A DNA stretch of 22,710 bases. Source: Leptofilum sp050292445 (GTDB lineage Bacteria > Chloroflexota > Anaerolineae > Promineifilales > Promineifilaceae). The stretch lies in the NCBI GenBank assembly GCA_050292445.1, contig JBNKLQ010000077.1, positions 1-22,710 on the forward strand, written 5' to 3'. The notes below the pieces were generated by a model, which worked only from the letters and a program-made list of their open reading frames with translations, had not been told where the DNA came from and did no database searches. Position numbers and translations under genes: made by a program. Shown here piece by piece: positions 14,394 through 22,414 of this stretch (positions are counted from its first letter, which is position 1; the number at the start of each line of letters is the position of its first letter).

Positions 14394-16331
14394 ATGGATC
14401 AATTACCTGACTTTTTTGTTATTCTAGTCGCGTTTGGCGTTGTTACGTTGGCAGCACGCCAAATCGGCGAATTTTTCACACGATTGCGTCTTCCACTTAT
14501 TACGGGCTATCTGTTTACTGGCCTACTTGTTGGTCCTTTTGTTCTGGGCTTTGCCAGTAAAGAATCGCTGGACCAGCTGCTATTTATTGATGAAATTTCG
14601 CTGGCGTTTATTGCCTTTGCGGCAGGAAGCGAGCTGTATTTGCCGGAGCTGCGGGGGCGCTTACGTAGCATCAATCTGGTCACGGCTGGCTTAATCATCG
14701 CGACAATGGCCTTTATTATTACGGCCGTTTTGCTGTTGGCTGATTCAATTCCATTTATACAGGCAATGGGGAGAGACGGCCGTTTTGCTGTTGCCCTGCT
14801 TGCCGCTGCCATCCTCACTGCCAGTTCCCCCTCCTCTGTCATTGCCGTTGTCAACGAACTGCGCGCGCGTGGCCCCTATACCCAAATGTCTCTCGGCGTC
14901 ACCGTGATTATGGATTTTGCCGTCATCATTCTGTTCGCCCTCAGCTCCTCAGTTGCCGATGCACTTTTTGAGGACGTCCCCCTCAACTTCAACTTCATTT
15001 TCCTATTAGTCGTCGAACTGTTACTTGTTATCGTACTTGGCTACAGCGTCTACTGGGCACTGCGCTGGATACTAAGTCGTCATTTTAACGCGTCCCTCAA
15101 AACCTTCTTGATCTTGCTCACAGGCTACAGCGTCTTTATCTTCTCGGCCTGGCTGCGCAACTATACGCACGAGAATCTACCCTTTGAACTGCTCGTTGAA
15201 CCACTGCTGGTCTGTATGTTAGCCAGTTTTCTGGTCAACAATTACAGTCCGTTCCGAGCTGAATATGCCCAACGACTGCATGACATAGCACCCTATATTT
15301 ATGTTGCCTTCTTCACCCTGACTGGCGAGTCGCTGGAGTTAGATGTCTTGGCGCAGGCATGGAAAATCGCTTTGGCCCTGTTCGCCATTCGGGTGATAGC
15401 CCGTATCATCGGCTCATTTGCTGGCGGCGTGTTGGCCCATGACCCCATGCGTAACAACCGCGTCAAATGGATGGCGTTCATCACCAATGCAGGCGTGGCC
15501 TTGGGTCTGGCCAAAGAGGTTGCGGTAGAATTCCCCTTTTTAGGCAGCAATTTTGCCACGCTCATCATCTCCGTGGTCGTGCTTAATCAAGTCATTGGGC
15601 CACTAACGTTTAAATGGGCTATAAACTTCCTTGGCGAATCACGCACCAAGGCCCAAACGGCCGAATTTGATGGGGTACGGGATGTGATCATCTTCGGCGT
15701 AGATGGACCGTCAATTCTGCTGGCACGCCAGCTACAGCGGCACAATTGGGAAGTGAAAGTGGCTTGTTTAGAGCCTAATCTGATTGTCGGAGAGCTAGAA
15801 TCTGAATCAACAGACGTCGCCCTCATACCCATTCAAAACGTCTCATTAGAGAGTTTACATCAATTAGACACCCTGCGGGCAGATGCGGCCGTTCTTATGC
15901 TGTCCGATGAAGAGAATTATGCTATCTGTGAAATGCTCTATGAACAATTTGGCACGGAAACGATTGTCGTTCGATTAAATGACCGGATCTATTTTGATCG
16001 ATTCCATGCCTTGGGGGCACTCATCATCGATCCAGCCACGGCAATGGTCGGCCTGCTGGAACAGTTTGTGCGTTCCCCCTCAGCAGCGTCGCTACTTTTG
16101 GGCATGGAAGAAGGCCAGGATATTATGGATATCGAGCTGCGTAATCCAGCCCTGCATGGCATTGCTTTGCGCGAGCTGCAACTGCCGCTGGACACGTTGG
16201 TGCTCTCGGTTCATCGCAAGGGCCACACGATTATCTCACATGGCTATACGCAGCTTGAAATGGGTGATCGCGTTACAATTGTGGGCAAAAGCAGCAGCTT
16301 GGAAGAAGTCACGCTGCGTTTGGATGGGTAA
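14394..16331 (+). CDS. CPA2 family cation/proton antiporter with RCK-like tail (copy 2)
   Basis: 645 residues, a tandem paralogue of the gene before it. The first 180 residues align without a gap, placing the ion-site Asp at D174 again (VTVIMDFAVIIL, now preceded by Met). ASSPSSVIAVVNEL, LGLAKEVAVEFP and the C-terminal DIELRNPALHGIALRELQLPLD are shared. The Rossmann-like tail begins at FDGVRDVIIFGVDGPS, again without a full GxGxxG. Two different residues before the essential Asp suggest different ion preference or coupling. The pair could be two pumps or a heterodimer, since this fold dimerises. It ends 8 nt before the kinase-like gene, so all three are likely cotranscribed. Confidence 0.9.
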   Translation: MDQLPDFFVILVAFGVVTLAARQIGEFFTRLRLPLITGYLFTGLLVGPFVLGFASKESLDQLLFIDEISLAFIAFAAGSELYLPELRGRLRSINLVTAGLIIATMAFIITAVLLLADSIPFIQAMGRDGRFAVALLAAAILTASSPSSVIAVVNELRARGPYTQMSLGVTVIMDFAVIILFALSSSVADALFEDVPLNFNFIFLLVVELLLVIVLGYSVYWALRWILSRHFNASLKTFLILLTGYSVFIFSAWLRNYTHENLPFELLVEPLLVCMLASFLVNNYSPFRAEYAQRLHDIAPYIYVAFFTLTGESLELDVLAQAWKIALALFAIRVIARIIGSFAGGVLAHDPMRNNRVKWMAFITNAGVALGLAKEVAVEFPFLGSNFATLIISVVVLNQVIGPLTFKWAINFLGESRTKAQTAEFDGVRDVIIFGVDGPSILLARQLQRHNWEVKVACLEPNLIVGELESESTDVALIPIQNVSLESLHQLDTLRADAAVLMLSDEENYAICEMLYEQFGTETIVVRLNDRIYFDRFHALGALIIDPATAMVGLLEQFVRSPSAASLLLGMEEGQDIMDIELRNPALHGIALRELQLPLDTLVLSVHRKGHTIISHGYTQLEMGDRVTIVGKSSSLEEVTLRLDG

Positions 16332-16339
16332 CAAGAACA

Positions 16340-18187
16340 ATGCCATTATTGCCTGGTGAGCTTCTCAACAAACGGTATCGCATCGTCAACTTGCTGGCCG
16401 AAGGCCAGTACGGTGCCGTCTATCGGGCGCGCGACGTGGTGGATAACCGCGACGTCGCGGTGAAGGAGTATCTTGATAGCTCAGTCGAGATGCAAAAGCG
16501 GTTTCGCCAGGAAGCCCGTCGCCTGAGTGACCTCTCTCACCCGCAGCTGCCAGATGTGGTGGATCATTTTGCTATTGAGCAGAGCGGCCAATATCTGGTG
16601 AGCAGTTACATAGACGGCATTGATTTGCAGAGCTTGTTGGACCAATACGGCCGTCTCCCCCACGAACGTCTCATCGAATGGCTGCAAGCTGCCTGCCAGC
16701 CACTTACCTATCTACACCAAAAAGGTCAGCTCCACCTCAACATCAAACCAGCCAACATCCGCGTGACGCCAGAGGGCACCGTTTTTTTAGTAGACAGCGG
16801 CCTGCCTGGCATGGGCGTCCCGCTGCACAACCAGGGGTACGGTTCGCCAGAACAGCAGGCCCAGCAAGACGTTTCACCCGCCAGCGACATCTACAGCCTG
16901 GGGGCCACGCTCTATACGCTGTTAACCAATCAGGTACCACCTAACGCACTAAGCCGCGAGACCGGACTGGCGGATTTGATTCCGGCGCGTGAAGTAAACA
17001 CAGACGTGCCGCCTTATCTTTCGCTGGTTGCCAATCGGGCACTCTCTTTACGCGCCGATGCCCGGTACGATACGGCCGAATCCTTTGCCAACGCCCTGAC
17101 CAAACCCAACAGTCAGCCTGTCCCACCACCTAGCGAACCACGCCGCAGCCCCACACGTCAATTGGGTAGCCCGCCGCCACCACGCCTCTCGCCGCGCACA
17201 CGGCGGCAAATGGAGCAGCGCACCATCATTGCGCTGGTAGTCATGCTTGCGCTTGTACTGCTCATCGGTAGCATTTTTACCCTGTCCAGTTTGAATGATG
17301 GTGATGAGACAGAGGCAGAAGCCACCGCGACGTTGGAATCGGCCATTGTGGCCGCGCTCACGTCCATCGCCCCCACCCCGTCGCCGCTGCCGGCACCCAC
17401 CTTGCCCCCCACGCCCAGCCCGGAACCGCTCATCACCGACACGGGCGCGCGCATGGTGTTTATGCCGGGCGGTTTATTCCGCATGGGCACAGATGAAGGA
17501 GAGGCCGATGAACGGCCGTCTCATCTGGTGCGTATGGACCCCTTTTTCATCGATGAAACGGAAGTGACCAACGGGCAGTATGCGCAATGTGTGGCGGCAG
17601 GCACCTGTGCCCCGCCGGGCAGCAATGCAGCCCCTTTTCACCCAGCCTACTATGGCGACCCCGCCTATGATGATTATCCCGTGATTCAGGTGTCATGGTA
17701 CGATGCCGATACATTTTGCGATTGGCGTGGCGGACGATTGCCGTCTGAAGCGGAGTGGGAGATGGCAGCGGCCTTTGACCCCAATCAATCGATTGTCCTG
17801 CGCTATCCGTGGGGAGATGCGTTTGATGGCACAAAAGCCAATTTTTGCGATGAGAACTGCACCTTGAGTGTACGCGACAGCGGTGTAGATGACGGGCATC
17901 GCAGCACCGCACCTGTGGGCAGTTTTGCTGACGGCCGTTCCCCTATTGGCGCGTACGATATGGCTGGGAATGTCATGGAGTGGGTCAGCGATTGGTACGA
18001 TCCCCGCTACTATGAAAGCACCACAGATACCAACCCATTTGGGCCACCTGAAGGTGAGTTCAAAGCCATTCGGGGCGGCTCCTGGCTCTCTCCTGCTGAA
18101 GATTTGCGCGTGGTCACTCGCAGCTCATACGATCCCACCGTCAAACGAGACAATCTGGGCTTCCGCTGCGCCATGACGGCCCCCTAA
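16340..18187 (+). CDS. Ser/Thr pseudokinase-SUMF membrane fusion protein
   Basis: 615 residues. Kinase-like domain about 13-255: glycine loop LAEGQYGAVY, Lys42 in VAVKEY, and DSG (Asp152) in place of DFG. The catalytic loop reads HLNIKPANI, so the proton-accepting Asp of HRDxKxxN is Asn134. The activation segment is short. A Pro/Arg-rich linker leads to one membrane helix (about 295-315), a Ser/Pro/Thr-rich stalk, and an external formylglycine-generating-enzyme-like domain (about 365-612: MVFMPGGLFRMGTDEGE, VTNGQYAQCV, RLPSEAEWEMAA, GNVMEWVSDWYDP, IRGGSW, LGFRC). The active-site Cys pair of true FGE is absent, so the outer domain is probably a binding module. The protein likely passes an outside signal inward as a binding switch, possibly to the antiporters just upstream. 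Confidence 0.88.
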   Translation: MPLLPGELLNKRYRIVNLLAEGQYGAVYRARDVVDNRDVAVKEYLDSSVEMQKRFRQEARRLSDLSHPQLPDVVDHFAIEQSGQYLVSSYIDGIDLQSLLDQYGRLPHERLIEWLQAACQPLTYLHQKGQLHLNIKPANIRVTPEGTVFLVDSGLPGMGVPLHNQGYGSPEQQAQQDVSPASDIYSLGATLYTLLTNQVPPNALSRETGLADLIPAREVNTDVPPYLSLVANRALSLRADARYDTAESFANALTKPNSQPVPPPSEPRRSPTRQLGSPPPPRLSPRTRRQMEQRTIIALVVMLALVLLIGSIFTLSSLNDGDETEAEATATLESAIVAALTSIAPTPSPLPAPTLPPTPSPEPLITDTGARMVFMPGGLFRMGTDEGEADERPSHLVRMDPFFIDETEVTNGQYAQCVAAGTCAPPGSNAAPFHPAYYGDPAYDDYPVIQVSWYDADTFCDWRGGRLPSEAEWEMAAAFDPNQSIVLRYPWGDAFDGTKANFCDENCTLSVRDSGVDDGHRSTAPVGSFADGRSPIGAYDMAGNVMEWVSDWYDPRYYESTTDTNPFGPPEGEFKAIRGGSWLSPAEDLRVVTRSSYDPTVKRDNLGFRCAMTAP

Positions 18188-18398
18188 TTCGGTAATCGGT
18201 AAACGGTGAATGGTCATCGGTAACTAATTACGGATCTAGCCACATATCAGTTTAAGCGAGAAAAGAAAAATAGGACACAGATTAACACAGATAAACACTG
18301 ATTTTTGTTTTTTATCTGTGTAAACCAGTGTTCATCAGTGTCCAATTCCAAAAGTGATATGTAGCTAGGTAACTGATTAGCGATTACTGACTCACTGC
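18188..18398. repeat. Nested inverted repeats between convergent genes
   Basis: Three layers fill the gap. Outer GGTAATC-type tracts lie at 18191-18235 and about 18368-18402. Next come CTAGCCACATATCA (18236-18249) and its near-exact complement (18355-18368, one G-T pair). The core is two 30-nt imperfect arms (18273-18302 and 18314-18343; GGACACAG... to ...GTGTCC) around a T-rich loop. The core can act as a bidirectional terminator. The layered order suggests successive insertion of repeats into one another. Confidence 0.6.
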
Positions 18399-20837
18399 TT
18401 ACTGTGCAGAGGCGCGAAGCGTGGCGGGAAGTTCAATGGTGAACTGGGCACCGCGCTCCGGCAAATTTTCAACCCAGATGGTTCCTTGATGCGCTGTGAC
18501 AATTCCCTTTACAGCAGACAATCCCACACCAGAGCCTTTGGTGGGCAAACCTTCTTGTATGCCACGGTAAAATTTATCAAAGACGCGGGGTAAATCTTTT
18601 TCTGGAATGCCCGGTCCCTGATCCGCTACTTCAATCGCTAATTCTTCCGGACCATAGCAGGTTCTCAAGGTCACTTCTGTTGCTTCGGGGGAATATTTGA
18701 TGGCGTTGTCCACCAGATTGAGGATCATGTGGTAGAGGCGCAAGCCATCGCCATTGATTGGGTAAGGGGTCCCTTCGGTTACGGCCGTTACCTGAATCGA
18801 CTTTGCCAAGGCAACCCCTTCCGTATCGCGCACCACCTGGACCACCGTTTGTTGTAGATCAACCACCTCTTGCACCAGTTGAATGGCTTCATCCTGGGCA
18901 ACCGTGTCCAGCAAATGCGTAATCATGTCCAGCATCCGATCCGCAGCCACGTTGATCTCATCCAGGAAGCGCTGCCCCTTTTCGCCCAAGGTTTCCGTCC
19001 GTTCCAGCAAATTGGCATAACCGGTGACGGCCATCAAGGGATTTTTTAGATCGTGGGACAGCATATGCATAAACTCGGAACGGTCCTTCTCCAGCTGCTT
19101 CACATACGTAATGTCTTGCATCATGGCAATGGTGCCGATCTCTGCCACATGCTCTGTAGTGGAAAGGTACGTTTCGTCGCCAATTTGCACTTCAATGGTC
19201 CGCCCTACGCTGCTGCTAATCGCCGCAAAAAACTGCGACATATTGGTTTCTAGCAGCCGCTGGGCCGCTTCGTTAGAGACCAGCACATTACCAATATCGT
19301 CTAAAATTGTGAGCGGCTCGGAGAGTGTGTTGCCCATGGCCAAAATGGCTTTTTGCTGCCGGGTGGAATTGGCATAAAGGCGGGCATTTTCAACGGCCGT
19401 AGCTACCGGATTGGCAAAAGCCCGCAGCAGCGCCGCATCCTCTTCAGAAAAGAGCGTCCCAGGCTGGCTATGCAAAACCAAAACCCCAACTACCTCCCCT
19501 TTTACTTTCAGGGGGACAGCCGCCATGGGCACTTCAGCCTGGGGGGCAATCGCATCTAGCTGTTCATCGAAGCTGGGGTAAGCGGCAATGTTATTGGTAA
19601 TGATTGATTCACCTTGGGCAACAACCTGACCTAAGATGCCCCGTTCCAGAGGATAGTTGGGCAGTTCTGGCGCTTCGCCAAACGGCCGTAACATCGGCCG
19701 CTTCTCATCACGCAAATAAACATGAACCTCGGCCACGGGCATGTGCCGCCTGACCTGCTCTACCAGCACCTGATAAACCTCACGCATATCCAACGAAGCA
19801 GAAACGGTTCTGGCCAGTTCATTGATGGCTCCCAGCTCCTTCACGCGTTCATCCAAAGCTTTATCAGTCGCCTCGTATAATCGCGCGTTCTGAATGGCAA
19901 TCGCCGCGTAATCAGCCACGGCATTCAGCAGGCGTTCGTCATAATCATCAAACGACTTGCCTGGTTCCCGATGCGCCGCAGCCAACACGCCAAACGTCAC
20001 GCCACCCAGGGCAATAGGCACATAAGCCAGGGCTTCAACCAGATACCCCGTCATGACCTGCTGGGAAACTTCTCCCGGTTCTGATTTTGTGCGAATGGCC
20101 TTGCCCGTTTTAATGACGCGTCCAGCGGGGGTATTTTCATTGATGGGCAGGCGCGTGCGACGCAGCTTGGTATCATCAATGCCCTTACGGGCTTCCAGGA
20201 AAAGCTCACCGGTTGCCTCGTCTACCAGCCAAATGGACGTTTCGCCCGCAGAGGTAATGGTCATGGCGGTGGAAACGACCTGATTTAACACTTCATCCAG
20301 ATCAAGCTGGGAGGTAATAGCCTGACCAATTTGGGCCAGGGCATCAACGAGGTCGGGGCGATTTTTGAGCGGGGTGGTTTGCATGTACGGCCGTTTCACA
20401 ATGTGAACCGTCAGCTGCAAATTACCCAGGGTGAGAACGTCCCCATCAGCCAAAGCGTAGGGGGTATTCAGGCCAATGGAACGGCCGTTGCGCCGTGTGC
20501 CATTGGTGCTGCCCAAGTCAACCACAAACAAATTAGAGACCGTCGGCCGTAAAGCCACATGCCGTCGAGATACACCTAATTTTTCTGCATTGTACGGCGT
20601 CAGATCGATGAGATCACTTTCATTCTTGCCCCGCCCCAAATGAATCTCATCGTTAATTTCCAGACCAAGCTGCTTCTTTTCGTCCGTTAAGGAGAAACGC
20701 ACCCGCCAAACTGGCTGTTTTCTCTCATCCACTTCCACATAAGGAACCGGACGATACGACATCTCCTCTGTAATGATTTTGCCTAAATCTGGATCTGCTA
20801 TATACCCAGTATGTTCACTAATAACTTGTTGCGACAT
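18399..20837 (-). CDS. Soluble FHA-GAF-GAF-PAS sensor histidine kinase
   Basis: 812 residues, no membrane segment. An FHA domain spans about 44-148 with LGRG (67-70), SRRHV (90-94) and GSTNGT (109-114), the phosphothreonine-binding residues. GAF 1 is about 162-322, GAF 2 about 333-490, and a short PAS-like segment about 493-582. HisKA follows with phospho-acceptor His595 in SHDLKNPL. HATPase_c is complete: NLVDNAIKYSP (707-717), DQGPGIP, FDKFYRG and GSGVGLS (768-774). It is an active-looking kinase that would sense small ligands or redox state in the cytoplasm. Through FHA it may bind a phosphorylated protein. No response regulator is adjacent. The start ATG has only a weak purine stretch upstream. 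It faces the pseudokinase gene. Confidence 0.93.
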   Translation of the reverse strand: MSQQVISEHTGYIADPDLGKIITEEMSYRPVPYVEVDERKQPVWRVRFSLTDEKKQLGLEINDEIHLGRGKNESDLIDLTPYNAEKLGVSRRHVALRPTVSNLFVVDLGSTNGTRRNGRSIGLNTPYALADGDVLTLGNLQLTVHIVKRPYMQTTPLKNRPDLVDALAQIGQAITSQLDLDEVLNQVVSTAMTITSAGETSIWLVDEATGELFLEARKGIDDTKLRRTRLPINENTPAGRVIKTGKAIRTKSEPGEVSQQVMTGYLVEALAYVPIALGGVTFGVLAAAHREPGKSFDDYDERLLNAVADYAAIAIQNARLYEATDKALDERVKELGAINELARTVSASLDMREVYQVLVEQVRRHMPVAEVHVYLRDEKRPMLRPFGEAPELPNYPLERGILGQVVAQGESIITNNIAAYPSFDEQLDAIAPQAEVPMAAVPLKVKGEVVGVLVLHSQPGTLFSEEDAALLRAFANPVATAVENARLYANSTRQQKAILAMGNTLSEPLTILDDIGNVLVSNEAAQRLLETNMSQFFAAISSSVGRTIEVQIGDETYLSTTEHVAEIGTIAMMQDITYVKQLEKDRSEFMHMLSHDLKNPLMAVTGYANLLERTETLGEKGQRFLDEINVAADRMLDMITHLLDTVAQDEAIQLVQEVVDLQQTVVQVVRDTEGVALAKSIQVTAVTEGTPYPINGDGLRLYHMILNLVDNAIKYSPEATEVTLRTCYGPEELAIEVADQGPGIPEKDLPRVFDKFYRGIQEGLPTKGSGVGLSAVKGIVTAHQGTIWVENLPERGAQFTIELPATLRASAQ

Positions 20838-21106
20838 AAGCTTTTCAAGGTGATTCTAGTTAAGTCTATAACTTCTTATTCACCAGGCATCATTTAGCCC
20901 AGCAAGATTTGTACATTCCCCAATGGTAAAGATGGCCGATCAAACTAACAATGCTTGTTAAGATAATAGCGTCCACCGTTTTTTTTCGCCATTTTTAGTG
21001 CCTTTCTAGCACAAAATACACCTCAAGGGCAATCAAAATCATGGCAACATATACGCTTCCTATTTTATTTTCATTGGCGGGGCGAAAATGGATTGTTGTT
21101 CCCCCG

Positions 21107-21158
21107 TGCATTCTCAGATGTCGTTAGCCAAACAAATGGTTCAACATCTGAGAATGCA
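21107..21158. promoter_or_regulatory. 15-bp perfect inverted repeat upstream of the flavodoxin gene
   Basis: TGCATTCTCAGATGT (21107-21121) and its exact complement (21144-21158) flank a 22-nt loop. It lies about 85 nt upstream of the proposed -35 box at 21243, on the far side from the gene. This fits an operator for a distal regulator, a terminator of upstream RNA, or a repeat footprint; sequence alone does not decide. Confidence 0.45.
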
Positions 21159-21242
21159 ATACTCTTCTTCCCATTCACTATTCTAAAATAGTTACCTTGC
21201 AATAAATGTGAAAAGGTCTAGGCTATACCAATAGCAACGATG

Positions 21243-21271
21243 TTGATGAACTGGGTCAGGGCATGTATAGT
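21243..21271 (+). promoter_or_regulatory. Candidate sigma-70 promoter for the flavodoxin-pentapeptide gene
   Basis: TTGATG (21243-21248) and TATAGT (21266-21271) are separated by 17 nt, giving a predicted start near 21278 and a leader of about 77 nt. Confidence 0.45.
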
Positions 21272-21354
21272 GTAATTCTAGAATGAAGCAAACCAAGAAA
21301 CTTTTTGCCGATTACAAAATATCTGTTACAAGTTAACCATAGTCAAGGAATAAT

Positions 21355-22374
21355 ATGGATACACAAATCTTAATCGCTTACGCTAGCGGCAGCGGTTCCA
21401 CAGGCGAAGTCGCTGAAGTCGTTGCTGCTGAAATTGAAAAAGAAGGCCTGAGGACCGTTGTTCAAAATGTCAATGAAGTGGACAGTATTGCCTCATACAG
21501 CGGCGTTGTTATTGGTAGCTCTATTCGGATTGGCCGCTGGCTACCGGAAGCCATTGACTGCCTGGAACGCATGAAACCCGAAGTGGGTGAAAAACCCGTT
21601 GCTTATTTTACAACCTGTCTCACAATGGTGGACGACACAAAAAAGAATCGACAAACCGTGCTGAACTATATGGAACCGTTAATGGTGAAAATTGCACCAG
21701 ACATCAAGCCCATTGGCCTGGGTCTTTTTGCTGGCACGCTGGACCCGGCACGCCAGGCAATTATGGTTGGCGGCGGTCCTCAGGGTGATTATCGTAATTG
21801 GGAAGCCATCCGCGCCTGGGCTCAAAAAATCGCGGCACGTTTTGCCAATCATCCAGAAGTCGAACAGTTAACATTAGGAGACGTCATCCTTAGCTATACT
21901 GATTTATCCTCTAGCGACCTGACCCAGGTAAATCTACAGGGAGCCGAACTGCATGCTTCACAACTAATAGAAGCCAACATGGAAGCCTCTCATCTAGAAT
22001 GGGCAGATTTGAGCAACAGTCAGATGCAAGGGGCTAACTTGTTTCGAGCTAATCTCATTGGCTCGATCCTGACAGATTCAAATCTAGAAAAGGCAAACTT
22101 AGAAGAAGCGACGCTCAATGGGGCCAATTTGCAGAATGCCCACCTTGCCGAAGCAAATCTGTCCAGGGCAGATTTAAACTGGGCCGATTTTTCGCAGGCA
22201 AACTTGCGCCACGCCAATTTGCAGGAGGCCCGTTTGGGTTGGGCCAAGTTGACAGGCGCTAATTTGGATGGCGCGGATTTAACAAAAGCACATTACAATG
22301 AACATACTATCTGGCCGGAAGGATTTTCCCCTGAAGATGCCGGTTGTGTCAATGAAGGATGGGGGCCGGTTTAA
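21355..22374 (+). CDS. Flavodoxin domain fused to pentapeptide repeats
   Basis: 339 residues. The N-terminal part (1-165) is a flavodoxin of the HemG-like type: ILIAYASGSGSTGEVAE (5-21) is the FMN phosphate loop, followed by VVIGSSIRIGRW (51-62) and AYFTTCLT (83-90). From about residue 183 to 312 there are roughly two dozen A(N/D)LXX pentapeptides (ANLFRANLIGS, ANLEEATLNGANLQ, ADLNWADFSQANL), which form a right-handed beta-helix. A short tail (WPEGFSPEDAGC) closes it. The flavodoxin part would carry electrons or act as a flavin oxidase. The beta-helix may bind a protein or anchor it. AAGGA stands 6 nt before the ATG. Its own promoter suggests a single-gene unit. ACGGCCGT is absent from the gene. 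Confidence 0.88.
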   Translation: MDTQILIAYASGSGSTGEVAEVVAAEIEKEGLRTVVQNVNEVDSIASYSGVVIGSSIRIGRWLPEAIDCLERMKPEVGEKPVAYFTTCLTMVDDTKKNRQTVLNYMEPLMVKIAPDIKPIGLGLFAGTLDPARQAIMVGGGPQGDYRNWEAIRAWAQKIAARFANHPEVEQLTLGDVILSYTDLSSSDLTQVNLQGAELHASQLIEANMEASHLEWADLSNSQMQGANLFRANLIGSILTDSNLEKANLEEATLNGANLQNAHLAEANLSRADLNWADFSQANLRHANLQEARLGWAKLTGANLDGADLTKAHYNEHTIWPEGFSPEDAGCVNEGWGPV

Positions 22375-22414
22375 GTAAATCCCGGTTCGTTTAAAGTTAC
22401 TTTCCGTTCTCCCC

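Larger units (their letters stand above)
20838..21354. other. 517-nt gene-free divergent spacer
   Basis: No ORF of note. It is A+T-rich and holds the promoters for the leftward histidine kinase and the rightward flavodoxin gene, a 15-bp perfect inverted repeat at 21107-21158, and a good promoter at 21243-21271. ACGGCCGT is absent. Confidence 0.6.

Noticed and set aside
17366..18187. Formylglycine-generating enzyme activity for the SUMF domain
   Set aside because: The active-site Cys pair of true FGE is not present near RGGSW...FRC, so only the fold is claimed.
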